Assembly (NCBI GenBank): GCA_947497495.1
Contig: CANMGT010000009.1
Span: 36,093 to 100,092 of the forward strand
Reading direction: 5' to 3'
From: an uncultured Lentibacter sp.
Lineage (GTDB): Bacteria; Pseudomonadota; Alphaproteobacteria; Rhodobacterales; Rhodobacteraceae
Length of the DNA stretch: 64,000 bases
The notes under the pieces are model-generated. The model was not told the origin of the DNA. It made no database searches and saw only the letters and a list, made by a program, of their open reading frames with translations. Positions 33,067 to 42,779 of the stretch are shown here, piece by piece. The position numbers were made by a program, and so were the translations under genes. Each line of letters begins with the position of its first letter. Position 1 is the first letter of the stretch.

Positions 33067-34590
33067 ATGAAAGATCTCGCACATACAGAGGCCGGGACTT
33101 ACACGTCACCGTTCAAAACCAAGTATGACAACTTTATCGGCGGCACATTTGTGCCCCCCGTGAACGGCAAATACTTTGAAAACGTCACGCCGATCACCGG
33201 CGAAAAAATCAACGATATCGCACGCTCGGATGCGGATGATGTCAACTTGGCGCTCGACGCCGCACATGCCGCCAAGGGCGCATGGGGCGCGACTTCGACA
33301 ACCGCACGCGCCAACATTTTGCTCAAGGTTGCGGATGTGATCGAAGCCAACCTTGAACTGCTCGCGCAGGCCGAAACATGGGACAACGGCAAGCCGATTC
33401 GCGAAACCATGGCCGCTGACATTCCGCTGGCCGCCGACCACTTCCGCTATTTTGCGAGTGTTCTGCGCGGGCAGGAAGGCTCGATGAGCGAAATTGACGC
33501 CGACACCGTTGCCTATCACTACCACGAGCCGCTGGGTGTTGTCGGTCAGATCATCCCGTGGAACTTCTCGATCCTGATGGCCGCTTGGAAACTGGCGCCG
33601 GCACTGGCCGCGGGCAACTGCATCGTCATGAAGCCGGCGGAGCAAACACCGGCTGCGATTATGGTCTTGGCCGAGTTGATCAATGACGTGCTTCCGGCGG
33701 GTGTTCTCAACATCGTTAACGGCTATGGCGCGGAAGTTGGCGCGGCACTGGCCACGTCCAAACGCATCGCCAAGATCGCCTTCACCGGATCAACCGAGAC
33801 GGGCCGAACCATCATGAAGGCCGCGACAGAAAACCTGATCCCCGTCACGCTCGAACTGGGCGGGAAAAGCCCTAACGTCTTCTTTTCGGACATCATGCGT
33901 GAAGATGATGCCTTCTTTGACAAGGCCATCGAGGGCTTCGTTCTGTTTGCCTTCAATCAGGGTGAAGTCTGCACCTGCCCGTCACGCGCCTTGGTGCAGG
34001 AAGACATCTATGACGCCTTCATGGCGCGCGTTATCGAACGTGTGAAAGCGATCAAGCACGGGGATCCACGCGACCCTGAAACCATGGTTGGCGCCCAAGC
34101 CAGCACAGCCCAGCAGGAGAAAATCCTGTCATATTTCACCATTGGCCGTGAAGAAGGCGCAGAGGTTCTGATCGGCGGAGCGGCGGCGGACTTTGGCGGC
34201 GAACTGTCAGGCGGCAACTACATCCAGCCTACGATCTTCAAAGGCGACAACAGCATGCGCGTCTTTCAGGAGGAGATCTTTGGGCCGGTTGTTTCGGTGA
34301 CAACCTTCAAGGACGAAGCCGAAGCCTTGGCGATTGCCAACGACACGATGTACGGCCTTGGAGCGGGTGTCTGGTCGCGGGATATGAACACCTGTTACCG
34401 CATGGGCCGCGCGATCGAGGCGGGCCGCGTTTGGGTGAATAACTATCACGCTTATCCGGCGCACGCGGCCTTTGGCGGCTACAAGCAATCGGGCATCGGG
34501 CGTGAGAACCACAAGATGATGCTGGATCACTACCAGCAGACCAAGAACATGTTGGTCAGCTACAACCCGAACAAGCTCGGGTTCTTCTAG
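33067..34590 (+). CDS. Aldehyde dehydrogenase, AcoD/ExaC (acetaldehyde) type
   Basis: 507 residues behind AGGAGG (33054-33060). The general-base Glu263 is in [11 protein letters not shown] and the nucleophile is Cys302 in [11 protein letters not shown], the double-cysteine motif characteristic of AcoD/ExaC-like NAD-dependent acetaldehyde and long-range aliphatic aldehyde dehydrogenases. Also typical are [18 protein letters not shown] and the C-terminal [19 protein letters not shown]. It oxidises acetaldehyde or similar aldehydes to the acids. Linked to the upstream GAF/Fis regulator, as AcoR-like regulators are with such dehydrogenases. Confidence 0.93.
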   Translation: MKDLAHTEAGTYTSPFKTKYDNFIGGTFVPPVNGKYFENVTPITGEKINDIARSDADDVNLALDAAHAAKGAWGATSTTARANILLKVADVIEANLELLAQAETWDNGKPIRETMAADIPLAADHFRYFASVLRGQEGSMSEIDADTVAYHYHEPLGVVGQIIPWNFSILMAAWKLAPALAAGNCIVMKPAEQTPAAIMVLAELINDVLPAGVLNIVNGYGAEVGAALATSKRIAKIAFTGSTETGRTIMKAATENLIPVTLELGGKSPNVFFSDIMREDDAFFDKAIEGFVLFAFNQGEVCTCPSRALVQEDIYDAFMARVIERVKAIKHGDPRDPETMVGAQASTAQQEKILSYFTIGREEGAEVLIGGAAADFGGELSGGNYIQPTIFKGDNSMRVFQEEIFGPVVSVTTFKDEAEALAIANDTMYGLGAGVWSRDMNTCYRMGRAIEAGRVWVNNYHAYPAHAAFGGYKQSGIGRENHKMMLDHYQQTKNMLVSYNPNKLGFF

Positions 34591-34602
34591 GTCCAAAGAA
34601 TA

Positions 34603-34628
34603 GGCTCCTGCGCTTTTGTGCGGGAGCC
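34603..34628 (+). terminator. Hairpin after the aldehyde dehydrogenase
   Basis: ggctcctgcgc (34603-34613) pairs with gtgcgggagcc (34618-34628), allowing G-U pairs; no T-run follows, so termination strength is uncertain. Confidence 0.55.
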
Positions 34629-34691
34629 AACCAGGGCTGCGACAGTCTGAGCCGCGGTCCCGGATGTAACAAGCCTAAGTTCAACGGCCTT

Positions 34692-34982
34692 TCACAAACT
34701 GTCCATCTTGCGCGCCAGTTTGGCGTCAAGCGCGCTTAACCCGCCCGCGTCGTGGGTTGTGAGAGTGACAGTCACGCGGTTGTAGGTGTTTGACCACTCT
34801 GGGTGGTGGTTCCACTTTTCGGCCCACAAGGCCGCCTGCGTCATCCAGCTGAAGGCTTCGGCGAAGTCGGCGAACTTGAACTCTTTTGTGATCGCCTCGC
34901 GGGCCTCGTCGTGTGACCAGCCGTTTTCAAGGAGCGGGCCAAGAAGCTGCTCTTGGGCGGTGTCGCTGAGTTTCTCGATCAA
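34692..34982 (-). CDS. Pterin-4a-carbinolamine dehydratase
   Basis: 96 residues. The motif [20 protein letters not shown] carries the two histidines and the proline-tryptophan of the PCD/DCoH active site, with [14 protein letters not shown] after it. It dehydrates 4a-hydroxytetrahydropterin to recycle tetrahydrobiopterin for aromatic amino acid hydroxylases. No phenylalanine hydroxylase lies nearby; many bacteria carry PCD without one, so its role here is open. Last gene of a four-gene operon, overlapping the DUF482 gene by 4 bp. Confidence 0.93.
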   Translation of the reverse strand: MIEKLSDTAQEQLLGPLLENGWSHDEAREAITKEFKFADFAEAFSWMTQAALWAEKWNHHPEWSNTYNRVTVTLTTHDAGGLSALDAKLARKMDSL

Positions 34983-36169
34983 TCGTGTTCCTCCTTTGTG
35001 GCATTTTTAAACGGGCCGTAGCCTGTCAGAATTTCGATGTCTTCGCCAACGGCTTCTGCTTCGGCTTTCAGATAGTGCTCAACGGCGTTTGAAAAGCCTT
35101 CATCGGCGATCCAGTGCAGCGAGTGGCAGGGTGTTGGCAAGTAGCCGCGCGCCAGTTTGTGTTCGCCTTGCGCACCCGCTTCTACACGCGCGAGGCCCAA
35201 CTCGATCGCGGCATCAATCGCTTGATAGTAGCACAGCTCGAAGTGAAGGCACGGGTGGTCTTCCACGCAGCCCCAATAGCGGCCGAAAAGCGCTTGCTGG
35301 CCGATGAAGTTGAGCGCTCCAGCCACCGCGCGGCCGTCGCGCTCGGCGAGCACAAGGATCATGTCGTTGCGCATGGTGTCGTGCACCGCGTCAAAGAAGG
35401 CGCGGGTGAGGTAGGGCGTGCCCCATTTGCGCTGGCCGGTATCTTGGTAAAATTGCCAGAAAGCGTCCCAGTGTTCAGGCCTGATCTCATCGCCGGTGAG
35501 CCTGCGGATCGTGCCGCCGAAAGCCTGAGCTTGAGCGCGTTCTTTACGGATGTTCTTGCGCTTGCGAGAGGTGAGTGTGGCGAGGAAATCGTCGAAAGTT
35601 GTATAACCGTTGTTCAGCCAGTGGAACTGCTGCGACGTGCGCCGCAGCAGGCCCATCTGCGCGCCGGCTATGGCCTCGGCCTCGGTGCAGAACGTGGCGT
35701 GCAGCGAGCTGACGCCCTTTTCGGACGCAAGCTGCACAGCGCCCTGAACAAGCGCTGCGAGGCCGCGCGTTTCGTGCTCGGGGTGCACCAGAAAGCGCCG
35801 CCCTGTGGCAGGCGTGTGCGGCACGGCGATCTGGAATTTGGGGTAGTAGCGCCCGCCCGCCTGCTCATAGGCCTGCGCCCAGTTGAAGTCGAAAATATAC
35901 TCGCCCTGAGAGTGCGACTTGGCGTAGAGCGGCGCGCAGCCGATCATCCGGTCGCCGTCATGTGCTGTCAGGTAAAGCGGCTGCCAGCCGGTGCCGGGGC
36001 CAACAGAGCCGCTCTCTTCAAGCGCCAGCAAAAAGCGGTGCGTTGTGAACGGGTCATGCTCTTGCGCGCAGGCATCCCACGCGCAGGCGGGGATCTCCGA
36101 AAGCGACGGGTTGAGCCTGATCTCGATGGGCGCATCTTCAGTCATAGGTGTCCGATTTTTGCTTGGCAC
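34979..36169 (-). CDS. DUF482/peptidogalycan-type GNAT protein
   Basis: 396 residues. [24 protein letters not shown], as two adjoining motifs, and [23 protein letters not shown] are diagnostic of the DUF482 family, which is related to FemAB/GNAT acyltransferases. [13 protein letters not shown] and WHW-like [15 protein letters not shown] precede the Lys/Arg-rich [14 protein letters not shown]. Members are proposed to transfer an aminoacyl or acyl group, but the substrate is not known. The start may be the ninth residue ([11 protein letters not shown]). It lies 10 bp after the GDPD gene and overlaps the dehydratase gene. Confidence 0.87.
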   Translation of the reverse strand: MPSKNRTPMTEDAPIEIRLNPSLSEIPACAWDACAQEHDPFTTHRFLLALEESGSVGPGTGWQPLYLTAHDGDRMIGCAPLYAKSHSQGEYIFDFNWAQAYEQAGGRYYPKFQIAVPHTPATGRRFLVHPEHETRGLAALVQGAVQLASEKGVSSLHATFCTEAEAIAGAQMGLLRRTSQQFHWLNNGYTTFDDFLATLTSRKRKNIRKERAQAQAFGGTIRRLTGDEIRPEHWDAFWQFYQDTGQRKWGTPYLTRAFFDAVHDTMRNDMILVLAERDGRAVAGALNFIGQQALFGRYWGCVEDHPCLHFELCYYQAIDAAIELGLARVEAGAQGEHKLARGYLPTPCHSLHWIADEGFSNAVEHYLKAEAEAVGEDIEILTGYGPFKNATKEEHD

Positions 36170-36178
36170 CCGCGTTTT

Positions 36179-36949
36179 TCAAGCGGGCAGGTAGCCTTCA
36201 AATGTGATGTTGTCGGCAACCCGCCGCGCTTGGGCTTCTTGCGCAGGCGAGCGGATTGTCCAGCACAGAACAGGCAGGCCCGACGCCTTGAGGCTGGCGA
36301 CCTGCGGGTTGGCAAGGTCATCTTCCTGATGGGAGATGAAGCCGGCCTTGATGCGCGCTACGTCGGGCAGCGGGCGCAGCTCGCTCAGGCGGGCCTCTGG
36401 CACTGTCGTCCAGTCTTCTTTGAGGTAGTCGCAAGTTGTGAGGCCGCGAGGTCGGCGTGGCGCGAGGCGGGCCAGCTCGGCTACGGAATGCGGGTTGAAC
36501 GACATCAGCGCCGCTTCGCCCGCGTAGCCCTCAAGCGCCTTGACGGTCGCTGCTTCGAGCCTGCCGATGTTTGGCCCCAAGGCACCGTCTTGGTCTTTGA
36601 GCTCGATCAAAAGCGGCGCGCGGCCAGCCACAACTGCGAGAACCTGCGACAGCGTCGGGATGCGCTCGGCGCGACCGTGCATCAGGGAGATGGCGTTGAG
36701 TTCAGCCGCCGTGCGCTGGGCAACGGGGCCGCTTTCTTCCGTCAGGCGCTGCAGGAAATAGTCGTGAAACACCATCGCCTCACCGTCTTTGGAGAGCTGC
36801 AAGTCAAGCTCGATGCCATAGCCCTGCAAGACAGCGGCATCAAAGGCGGCGAGGCTGTTCTCGGGCCGCCCCTTGGCGAGATCGTGCAAGCCACGATGCG
36901 CCAGAGGGGTTGTGACAAAGCACGCTGGAAGGCTCGGACCCTGCGTCAT
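36179..36949 (-). CDS. Glycerophosphodiester phosphodiesterase family protein
   Basis: 256 residues. The GDPD barrel residues are present: AHRG (His18, Arg19), ENS (Glu31, Asn32), GIELDLQLSKDG (Glu47, Asp49) and FHDYFL (His62, Asp63), then LLIELKDQDGALG. It hydrolyses glycerophosphodiesters to glycerol-3-phosphate. No signal peptide is seen, so it is probably cytoplasmic. It overlaps the upstream RidA gene by 4 bp. Confidence 0.92.
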   Translation of the reverse strand: MTQGPSLPACFVTTPLAHRGLHDLAKGRPENSLAAFDAAVLQGYGIELDLQLSKDGEAMVFHDYFLQRLTEESGPVAQRTAAELNAISLMHGRAERIPTLSQVLAVVAGRAPLLIELKDQDGALGPNIGRLEAATVKALEGYAGEAALMSFNPHSVAELARLAPRRPRGLTTCDYLKEDWTTVPEARLSELRPLPDVARIKAGFISHQEDDLANPQVASLKASGLPVLCWTIRSPAQEAQARRVADNITFEGYLPA

Positions 36950-37410
36950 TCGATTTCGAAGATGCCTTCGATTTCAACAGCTACGCCAAGCGGCAGGGAA
37001 GCGGCCGACACCGCCGAGCGCGCATGGCGGCCCTTGTCGCCCAAGGCCTCTACCATGAAGTCGGATGCGCCGTTGATGACCATCGGCTGCTCGGTGTAGT
37101 CGCTTGTCGAGTTGACGAACCCGACGAGTTTTACGACGCGAACGAGGCGGTCAATGTCGCCTCCGCAGGCGGCTTTGAGTTGCGCCAGAAGGCTGATCGC
37201 GCAGCTTCTTGCGGCGGCGGCGCCGTCTTGCGTGTTCATGTTGTCCCCGAGCTTGCCGGTGATCAGCCCGTCAGGCCCGTTGGAGATCTGGCCTGATACA
37301 TAGACAGTGTTGCCGGTGATCACGAATGGCACGTAGTTGGCGGCGGGTGCTGGCGCGTCGGGCAGGGTGACGCCAAGCTCGGCAAGGCGGGTTTCGATCT
37401 TCGATGTCAT
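36946..37410 (-). CDS. RidA-family protein
   Basis: 154 residues, the longer RidA (YjgF/YER057c/UK114) subfamily. FVITGNTVYVSGQISNGPDG, CAISLLAQLKAACGGDIDRL and the C-terminal ARSAVSAASLPLGVAVEIEG, in which the Arg and the final Glu line the trimer-interface active site, are intact. Members deaminate reactive enamine/imine intermediates from PLP enzymes. First gene of the four-gene minus-strand operon; AGGAG stands before its ATG. Confidence 0.92.
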   Translation of the reverse strand: MTSKIETRLAELGVTLPDAPAPAANYVPFVITGNTVYVSGQISNGPDGLITGKLGDNMNTQDGAAAARSCAISLLAQLKAACGGDIDRLVRVVKLVGFVNSTSDYTEQPMVINGASDFMVEALGDKGRHARSAVSAASLPLGVAVEIEGIFEIE

Positions 37411-37484
37411 CGCGTGTCTCCTGTTGGATGAGTCGCGATGAGGCTAGCCGCAAAAGCCGTGCGCCGAAACGCCAAACACGCCGC

Positions 37485-38891
37485 TTACTCGCGAAAAGCG
37501 TTCTCGAAGTAGTCGGAGAAGGGCTTGACGAGATATTCCATCGGGCTGCGCTCGTTGGTGAGAATATAGGCTTCGGCGGGCATGCCCGGAATGAGCACGG
37601 CCCCCTCAGGCAGCTTGGCCAACTCGCCCTCGCCCAGCGAAATTTCGGCGCGGTAGTAAGAGATGCCGCGCGCCTCGTCGGTGAAACTGTCCGCGGAGAC
37701 TTGCACAACTTCCCCGAACAACTCGGGCGTGCGGCGCTGATCGAGCGCAGAAAAGCGCAGGTTCACTTTCTGGCCAGCATAGACGCGGTCAATGTGGATC
37801 GGCGGGACGCGTGCCGCGATCACCAGCGGGCGGTCTTGCGGAACGATGTAAAGCACAGGCTCGGCGGCGCGCAAAACCGAGCGCGGCGTGTTGACTGTCA
37901 GCCCGTAGACCACGCCGGAAACAGGCGCCTCGATCGACAGGCGCGAGAGCTGTTCTTGGGCGCGCAGCCGACGTTCGCGCAGCTCGAGTTCTTGCACGCG
38001 GATGTCACGCAATTGTGTGATCGCCTGTTCGCGCACCGCGTCGGCAAGTTTGAGGCTGCCGATTTCAGACTCGATGATACGGCCCTGCGCCTGCGCCTTC
38101 TGCGCGGTCAACTGGCCGGCCTCGCCCTTCAGGCGGGCTTGTTCACGTTGCAGCGACAGCACGCGCGAAGCCTGCGCCAAGCCGCGCTCAAGCAGCGTGA
38201 GTTGTGAGCCAAGCTCTTCCTCGATCAGTTTGATCTGCTCTGCGAGCGCCGTAGACTGCGCTTCGATGCCCAGCACCTGATCAGCGATCTGGTCGCGCTG
38301 TTTTGCAAGTTGCTCGCGCTCGCGCGACACGCTTTCACGGCGGGCGAAAAACAGGCGTTTCTGGCCTTCAACCAAGTCAGAAACTTCGGGGTTTTCTGCG
38401 GCCAGACTGGCCAGTTCGGCGTCAATCGCGAGGGTATTTGAGCCGTCACGCTCGGCCTCAAGGCGGGCACTGCGCGCGAGGATTTCAAACAGCTGGCTTT
38501 CCAAGACGGACAGCTGCGACTGGATCGAGGCGCTGTCGAGTTCAAGCAGGGTTTGGCCCGCGCTAACGACATCGCCTTCCTTCACCAGGATCTGCGCGAC
38601 AACGCCACCATCAGGGTGCTGCACAACTTGGCGGTTTTGCTCGACTTCGACGCGCCCTGAGGCAACGATCGCCCCTGCAAGCGAGCTGAACACAGCCCAG
38701 CCGCCAAAGCCGCCGACCAGCATCAGAGTTGCCAACATGCCGACAAAAACAGGCATCCGCGCAGGCCAGCTGCGCTTGACGTCGGCACTTGCCTTGGCGT
38801 CCGCCTGTGGCGGCGACAGCTTGGCAGGTAGCGTGCCAGCCCGTGGCACCAGCGCTGTTTTGCGGGCGTCTTTGCGGTCAGCGCGCGACAT
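37485..38891 (-). CDS. HlyD-family type I secretion membrane-fusion protein
   Basis: 468 residues. A single membrane segment (PVFVGMLATLMLVGGFGGWAV) near residue 50 is followed by IVASGRVEVEQNRQVVQHPD and GGVVAQILVKEGDVVSAGQT, the lipoyl half-domain. A long heptad-rich region (about 140-300) forms the helical hairpin, and ELRERRLRAQEQLSRLSIEA returns to the second half; IEAPVSGVVYGLTVNT ends the lipoyl domain. It links the inner-membrane ABC exporter to an outer-membrane channel. Its start codon overlaps the stop of the ABC gene. No TolC-like gene is nearby. Confidence 0.94.
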   Translation of the reverse strand: MSRADRKDARKTALVPRAGTLPAKLSPPQADAKASADVKRSWPARMPVFVGMLATLMLVGGFGGWAVFSSLAGAIVASGRVEVEQNRQVVQHPDGGVVAQILVKEGDVVSAGQTLLELDSASIQSQLSVLESQLFEILARSARLEAERDGSNTLAIDAELASLAAENPEVSDLVEGQKRLFFARRESVSREREQLAKQRDQIADQVLGIEAQSTALAEQIKLIEEELGSQLTLLERGLAQASRVLSLQREQARLKGEAGQLTAQKAQAQGRIIESEIGSLKLADAVREQAITQLRDIRVQELELRERRLRAQEQLSRLSIEAPVSGVVYGLTVNTPRSVLRAAEPVLYIVPQDRPLVIAARVPPIHIDRVYAGQKVNLRFSALDQRRTPELFGEVVQVSADSFTDEARGISYYRAEISLGEGELAKLPEGAVLIPGMPAEAYILTNERSPMEYLVKPFSDYFENAFRE

Positions 38892-40624
38892 TAGCTGCCT
38901 CCTTCGGGGGTTGGCTTGCCGGTGATCTGGCTGTGGTTTTGCACCATGCGGCGCAAGACCTCGTCTTTGGGGCCAAAGGCCGTCACGCGCCCGTCATCCA
39001 GCATCAGAAGCATGTCGCATTGCTCGATGGCGGAAGGGCGGTGCGCCATGATCAAGACAGAGCCGCCACGCTGGGTGAAGCCTTTGATGGCGCGGTTGAG
39101 CGCTTGGCTGCCGTCATTGTCGAGGTTGGAGTTGGGCTCGTCGAGAATGAGCAGCACTGGGTCTCCGTAGAGGGCGCGGGCCAGTCCGATACGCTGGATT
39201 TGCCCGCCCGAAAGCCGCCCGCCGTTCGCAGAAACGCGACTGTCGTAGCCCTCGGGCAGCTTGACGATCATGTCGTGTGCATCGGCGCGTTTGGCGGCGG
39301 CGACAACGGCCTCGGAGTCTGGCGCATCGGACAGCTTGGCGATGTTCTCGGCGATGGTGCCGTCAAACAGCTCGACCCTTTGGGGCAGATAGCCGATGAG
39401 CGTGCCCAGAACGCTGGGGTCGTATTGCTCAAGCGCGGCCCCGTCGAGGCGGATTTTGCCCCCAGCGGGGTGCCAGGCGCCTGTCAAGGCACGCGCGAGC
39501 GTTGACTTGCCAGCGCCGGACTTGCCGATAACACCAAGCGCCTGACCGGGCTTGAGGGTGAAGTTCACCAGTTTGAGCGCGGCTTGGGCTTCGCCGGGCG
39601 GCACGACAGTGGCCTGTTGCACCTCCAGCAAGGCTTGCGGGCGTGGCAGGGCTGTGCGCGCAGGCTCTTGGGGAACCTCCGAGAGCAGCGCCGCCAGCGT
39701 GCCCCAGCCCTTGCGGGCGCGTTCAAACAGCGGCCATTGCCCGATCGTCAATTCGATTGGCGCGAGGGCGCGGCCCATCAGGATGGAGCCAGCGATCATC
39801 GCACCGGGAGTGAGCTGGGCCTGCAAGACGAGGTAGGCCCCAAGGCCGAGCATGGCCGATTGCAAAAGCAGGCGGAAGGCCCTGCCCGCTGTCGAGAAGC
39901 TGCCGCCCAGATCGGCGGCGTGCATATGCTCGCCCAAAGCCTGCGTGCGCAGTTTTTGCCAGCGTTTGAATGCTGCATCGCGCATGCCCATGGCCTGGAT
40001 CATCTCGGCTTCCGAGCGCAACTGTTCGGAGAGCATTTCGGAATGTGCTGTCGCGCGGTTGGCGGCCAGAAGCGGGCGGCGCGTTGCGAACTGGTTGGTG
40101 AGCGTCAAGGCCACCAGCAACACGCCACCAAGCAAAGCCAGCCCTCCCAGCCACGGATGAAACAGGAAGATACCGAACAAAAACAGCGGCGTGAACGGCA
40201 AGTCAAACAGCGCCATAAGCGCGGGTGATGTGAGCAGGCGCTGCACGGCTTCAAGGTCGCGCAGGGCGGTTGCGCTCTCGTCGCGTATCCCGAGGGCGTT
40301 CTTTCGAATGACGGCGTTAAATACGCGTTTGTCGAGCCGCGCCTGAAAGCGCGCACCAACCCGCGCCATGATCCGCCCGCGTGCATAGTCGAGCAGGCCC
40401 ATCATCACATAGAGGAAAACGACAAGCACAGTCAGCGCAAGCAAAGTCGCTTCCGAGCGCGAGCCAAGCACCCTGTCATAGACCTGTAGCATGTAAAGCG
40501 GGCCTGTGAGCATCAGCAGGTTAACGAACACGCTGAACAGCCCCGCCGCCCAGAACAGGCCACGGCTTTCGCGCCGTGCAAGGCGCAGTTCATCAAGTCC
40601 GGTTTGGAGGTTAGGCTTTCTCAT
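38891..40624 (-). CDS. Type I secretion ABC transporter (PrtD/AprD type)
   Basis: 577 residues from ATG 40624 (AAAGG upstream), beginning MRKPNLQTGLDELRLARRES; the frame is open further to 40684. A six-helix membrane domain (about 20-310) lacks an N-terminal peptidase domain. The ATPase has Walker A GKSGAGKSTLARAL, signature NGGRLSGGQIQRIGLARAL, Walker B LLILDEPNSNLD and the H-loop MAHRPSA. It exports C-terminally signalled proteins, such as RTX or Hint proteins, together with the HlyD protein next door. No obvious cargo gene is adjacent; the intact Hint protein at 59.2 kb could be one, but this is speculation. Confidence 0.94.
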   Translation of the reverse strand: MRKPNLQTGLDELRLARRESRGLFWAAGLFSVFVNLLMLTGPLYMLQVYDRVLGSRSEATLLALTVLVVFLYVMMGLLDYARGRIMARVGARFQARLDKRVFNAVIRKNALGIRDESATALRDLEAVQRLLTSPALMALFDLPFTPLFLFGIFLFHPWLGGLALLGGVLLVALTLTNQFATRRPLLAANRATAHSEMLSEQLRSEAEMIQAMGMRDAAFKRWQKLRTQALGEHMHAADLGGSFSTAGRAFRLLLQSAMLGLGAYLVLQAQLTPGAMIAGSILMGRALAPIELTIGQWPLFERARKGWGTLAALLSEVPQEPARTALPRPQALLEVQQATVVPPGEAQAALKLVNFTLKPGQALGVIGKSGAGKSTLARALTGAWHPAGGKIRLDGAALEQYDPSVLGTLIGYLPQRVELFDGTIAENIAKLSDAPDSEAVVAAAKRADAHDMIVKLPEGYDSRVSANGGRLSGGQIQRIGLARALYGDPVLLILDEPNSNLDNDGSQALNRAIKGFTQRGGSVLIMAHRPSAIEQCDMLLMLDDGRVTAFGPKDEVLRRMVQNHSQITGKPTPEGGS

Positions 40625-40798
40625 CAATGACCTTTTAAGCGCAAACTCTAACGTCATGCTTAAAACACGCGTAAATCTGCTCATTTCTATAGAGACTCTG
40701 TTTCCAAACTGCCACAGATGAAAGAGAACCCTTCCGCCGCCTTGGACAGAGGAGTAGGATGTCTTAGATGGACTTGTAGAGTTTTGGAGGGGTGTCGA

Positions 40799-41545
40799 GT
40801 GTTTTCTCGAGGGATCAACGCGTTTGCCGTTTTGTCATTGGTGACTGTGCTGGCCGGGTGCAACAACCCGTCGGCAGGGCACGATGCAGCGCGCGCCTAC
40901 GACCCTTTTGAAGCGCGCAACCGCGAGAACCACGAGCTCAACAAAAAGCTCGACAATGCCTTCGTGCGCCCGGCAGGCAACGGCTATGTGAAAGTCGTGC
41001 CAAAGCCTGTGCAAAAGGGCGTCAGCAATTTTTCAGCCAACCTCGCGATGCCCAGTCTGGTTGTGAACAACCTGCTGCAAGGCCGCTTGGGCAAGGCTGG
41101 CAAAAACACGCTGCGCTTTGCCTTGAACACGACGATCGGCCTAGGCGGACTTGTCGACGCTGCGGGCGAGTTCAAGCTTTACGAGGAAGACACCGACTTT
41201 GGCGAGACGCTGCATGTCTGGGGCTTCAAAGAGGGCGCTTACGTGGAGCTACCCGTGCTTGGCCCGTCGACCGAGCGCGACTCTGTTGGCAAGGTTGTCG
41301 ACCTGTTTACCAATCCGCTGTCCTACATTCTGCCAAGCCCCGAGAAATACATCGGGACGGGTGCTTCCGTTGCCTCGCGTCTGGGCGACCGTGGGACATA
41401 TGCGGAAACGCTGGATTCTGTGCTCTATGACAGCGCCGACAGCTATGCGCAGGCCCGCGCAATTTATATTCAGAACCGACGGTTCGAACTGGGGCAGGAA
41501 GCGACTGAAGCTGACCCTTTTGAACTGAACACGCAAGGATTTTAA
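40799..41545 (+). CDS. mlaA: MlaA (VacJ) lipoprotein
   Basis: 248 residues from GTG 40799, placed by GGAGGGG at 40787-40792 and because it gives a proper lipoprotein signal, SLVTVLAGC with lipidated Cys21. The frame is open upstream to 40718. The MlaA domain is clear: YDPFEARNRENHELNKKLD, VPKPVQKGVSNFSANL, and FALNTTIGLGGLVDAAGEF, then YVELPVLGPSTERDSVG. It removes misplaced phospholipids from the outer leaflet of the outer membrane. It is followed 2 bp later by mlaC; the MlaFEDB inner-membrane complex is not in the window. Confidence 0.94.
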   Translation: MFSRGINAFAVLSLVTVLAGCNNPSAGHDAARAYDPFEARNRENHELNKKLDNAFVRPAGNGYVKVVPKPVQKGVSNFSANLAMPSLVVNNLLQGRLGKAGKNTLRFALNTTIGLGGLVDAAGEFKLYEEDTDFGETLHVWGFKEGAYVELPVLGPSTERDSVGKVVDLFTNPLSYILPSPEKYIGTGASVASRLGDRGTYAETLDSVLYDSADSYAQARAIYIQNRRFELGQEATEADPFELNTQGF

Positions 41546-41547
41546 CG

Positions 41548-42153
41548 ATGACAAACCTGACACGCCGCTCCGCCGTAGCTGCCGTTTGCGCCAGCTTTTC
41601 AGCCTTCGCACTTGCGCCGACACAGGCGCTTGCCCTCTCGGAAGGTGCCGCGAAAGCCATGGTCGACAAGCTGGTGGGCGAAATCAACAAAGTGATCGCT
41701 TCAGGCAAGTCGGAAACGGCGATGTATGGCGATTTCGAGCGCATCTTTGCACGCTATTCGGACGTGTCCTACATGGCGGCCTATTCGCTTGGCAACGATG
41801 GCCGCAAAGCCTCGGCCAGCCAGAAGAAAGCCTACTCGAAGGCCTTTCAGGTCTACATCGCGCGCAAATATGGCAGCCGCTTCCGCGAATTCATTGGCGG
41901 ACGTCTGGAAGTTAAGGGCGTCAAGCAAGTGAAGAAGTGGTATGAAGTCGAGGCGGTCGCTTACCTCAAGGGGCAGGCACCTTTTGAAGTGAAGTTCCTC
42001 GTGTCAGACCGTTCGGGCGGCGGCAAGTTCTTCAACCTTTATGTTGAAGGCATCAACATGTTGCTGACGGAACGCACTGAGATCGGCTCGATGCTTGATA
42101 AGCGCCGCGGCGACTTCGACGCGCTGATTGCCGACCTCAAAAAAGCTAGCTAG
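41548..42153 (+). CDS. mlaC: MlaC-family periplasmic phospholipid-binding protein
   Basis: 201 residues. The N-terminus LTRRSAVAAVCASFSAFALA has a twin-Arg-like start and signal peptide (cleavage near ALA). The MlaC core is FERIFARYSDVSYMAAYSLG, KAFQVYIARKYGSRFREF and FFNLYVEGINMLLTERTEIG. It ferries phospholipids between MlaA and the MlaFEDB transporter. It is coupled to mlaA (2 bp). The end overlaps the convergent response-regulator-like gene by 8 bp. Confidence 0.93.
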   Translation: MTNLTRRSAVAAVCASFSAFALAPTQALALSEGAAKAMVDKLVGEINKVIASGKSETAMYGDFERIFARYSDVSYMAAYSLGNDGRKASASQKKAYSKAFQVYIARKYGSRFREFIGGRLEVKGVKQVKKWYEVEAVAYLKGQAPFEVKFLVSDRSGGGKFFNLYVEGINMLLTERTEIGSMLDKRRGDFDALIADLKKAS

Positions 42154-42526
42154 CGCCTTTGCCGGTGGCCGTGCGCGCGTAGTGCTCGGCCATGGCGGCG
42201 ATGTCGCCAGGCGGGGTATCTGCCTGAATGAGCGCGCAGGCGTTTGTGCAGAGGTTGAAAATAGACCCATCCGAGAAGAACGAGTTGCTGGTCACGAAGA
42301 TGACCTGCGCCTCGGGTTGGCGAAAGCGGGCGTAGTCGGCGACGGCCAAGGCGCTGCCGCCTTCAAGATCCAGATCAAGAATGAGCACATCAAACAGTTC
42401 TTCCTGAAGGCGCTCAACGGCAGCGTCCTCAGTGGTGACAAGGGCCGTTATTGCGCCTTGCCGATCAAGATGTTGCTTCCAAAGCGTGCCCAAATGCTCG
42501 GCACACTCGATGATGAGAACTTTCAA
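42146..42526 (-). CDS. Degenerate response-regulator receiver domain protein
   Basis: 126 residues consisting only of a receiver fold. The strand and phosphoacceptor region LFDVLILDLDLEGGSAL keeps an Asp (Asp51). The acidic pair that normally follows strand 1 is changed to Glu-Cys (MKVLIIECAEHL), and the conserved Lys before Pro near strand 5 is missing (CALIQADTPP). The Thr-Ser switch region VIFVTSNSFF is present. It may be a pseudo-receiver working without phosphorylation. No histidine kinase is nearby. It overlaps the end of mlaC by 8 bp. Confidence 0.8.
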   Translation of the reverse strand: MKVLIIECAEHLGTLWKQHLDRQGAITALVTTEDAAVERLQEELFDVLILDLDLEGGSALAVADYARFRQPEAQVIFVTSNSFFSDGSIFNLCTNACALIQADTPPGDIAAMAEHYARTATGKGAS

Positions 42527-42779
42527 ACTGGCCCCTGAGCGTCTGTTGTTGATGCCTCTATAACGAAGGTTAACAAGTAACTGAATGTTTGAATGCCATA
42601 CCGACGCTTAAAGGCCAATTTTGGCTTAGAGTTTGGTGGGAAAGCGAAGAAAGACAAGAGGTTTGATTAAAATTTTAACTGTTTTAGAGGTTTCGGTGTT
42701 TGCCGCGCGGCTCTTGCATATCACGCGGATATCCGCTTTCTGGAGCAAAGGTATTTTCTCGCAACCAACAGGATAATTT

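Noticed and set aside
35114..37099. Long plus-strand frame across the DUF482, GDPD and RidA genes
   Set aside because: It covers three well-supported minus-strand genes and has antisense composition without domain motifs.
42661..42680. ttaa-aatt-ttaa upstream of the MltB gene as a CtrA site
   Set aside because: The spacer is 4 bp, not 7.
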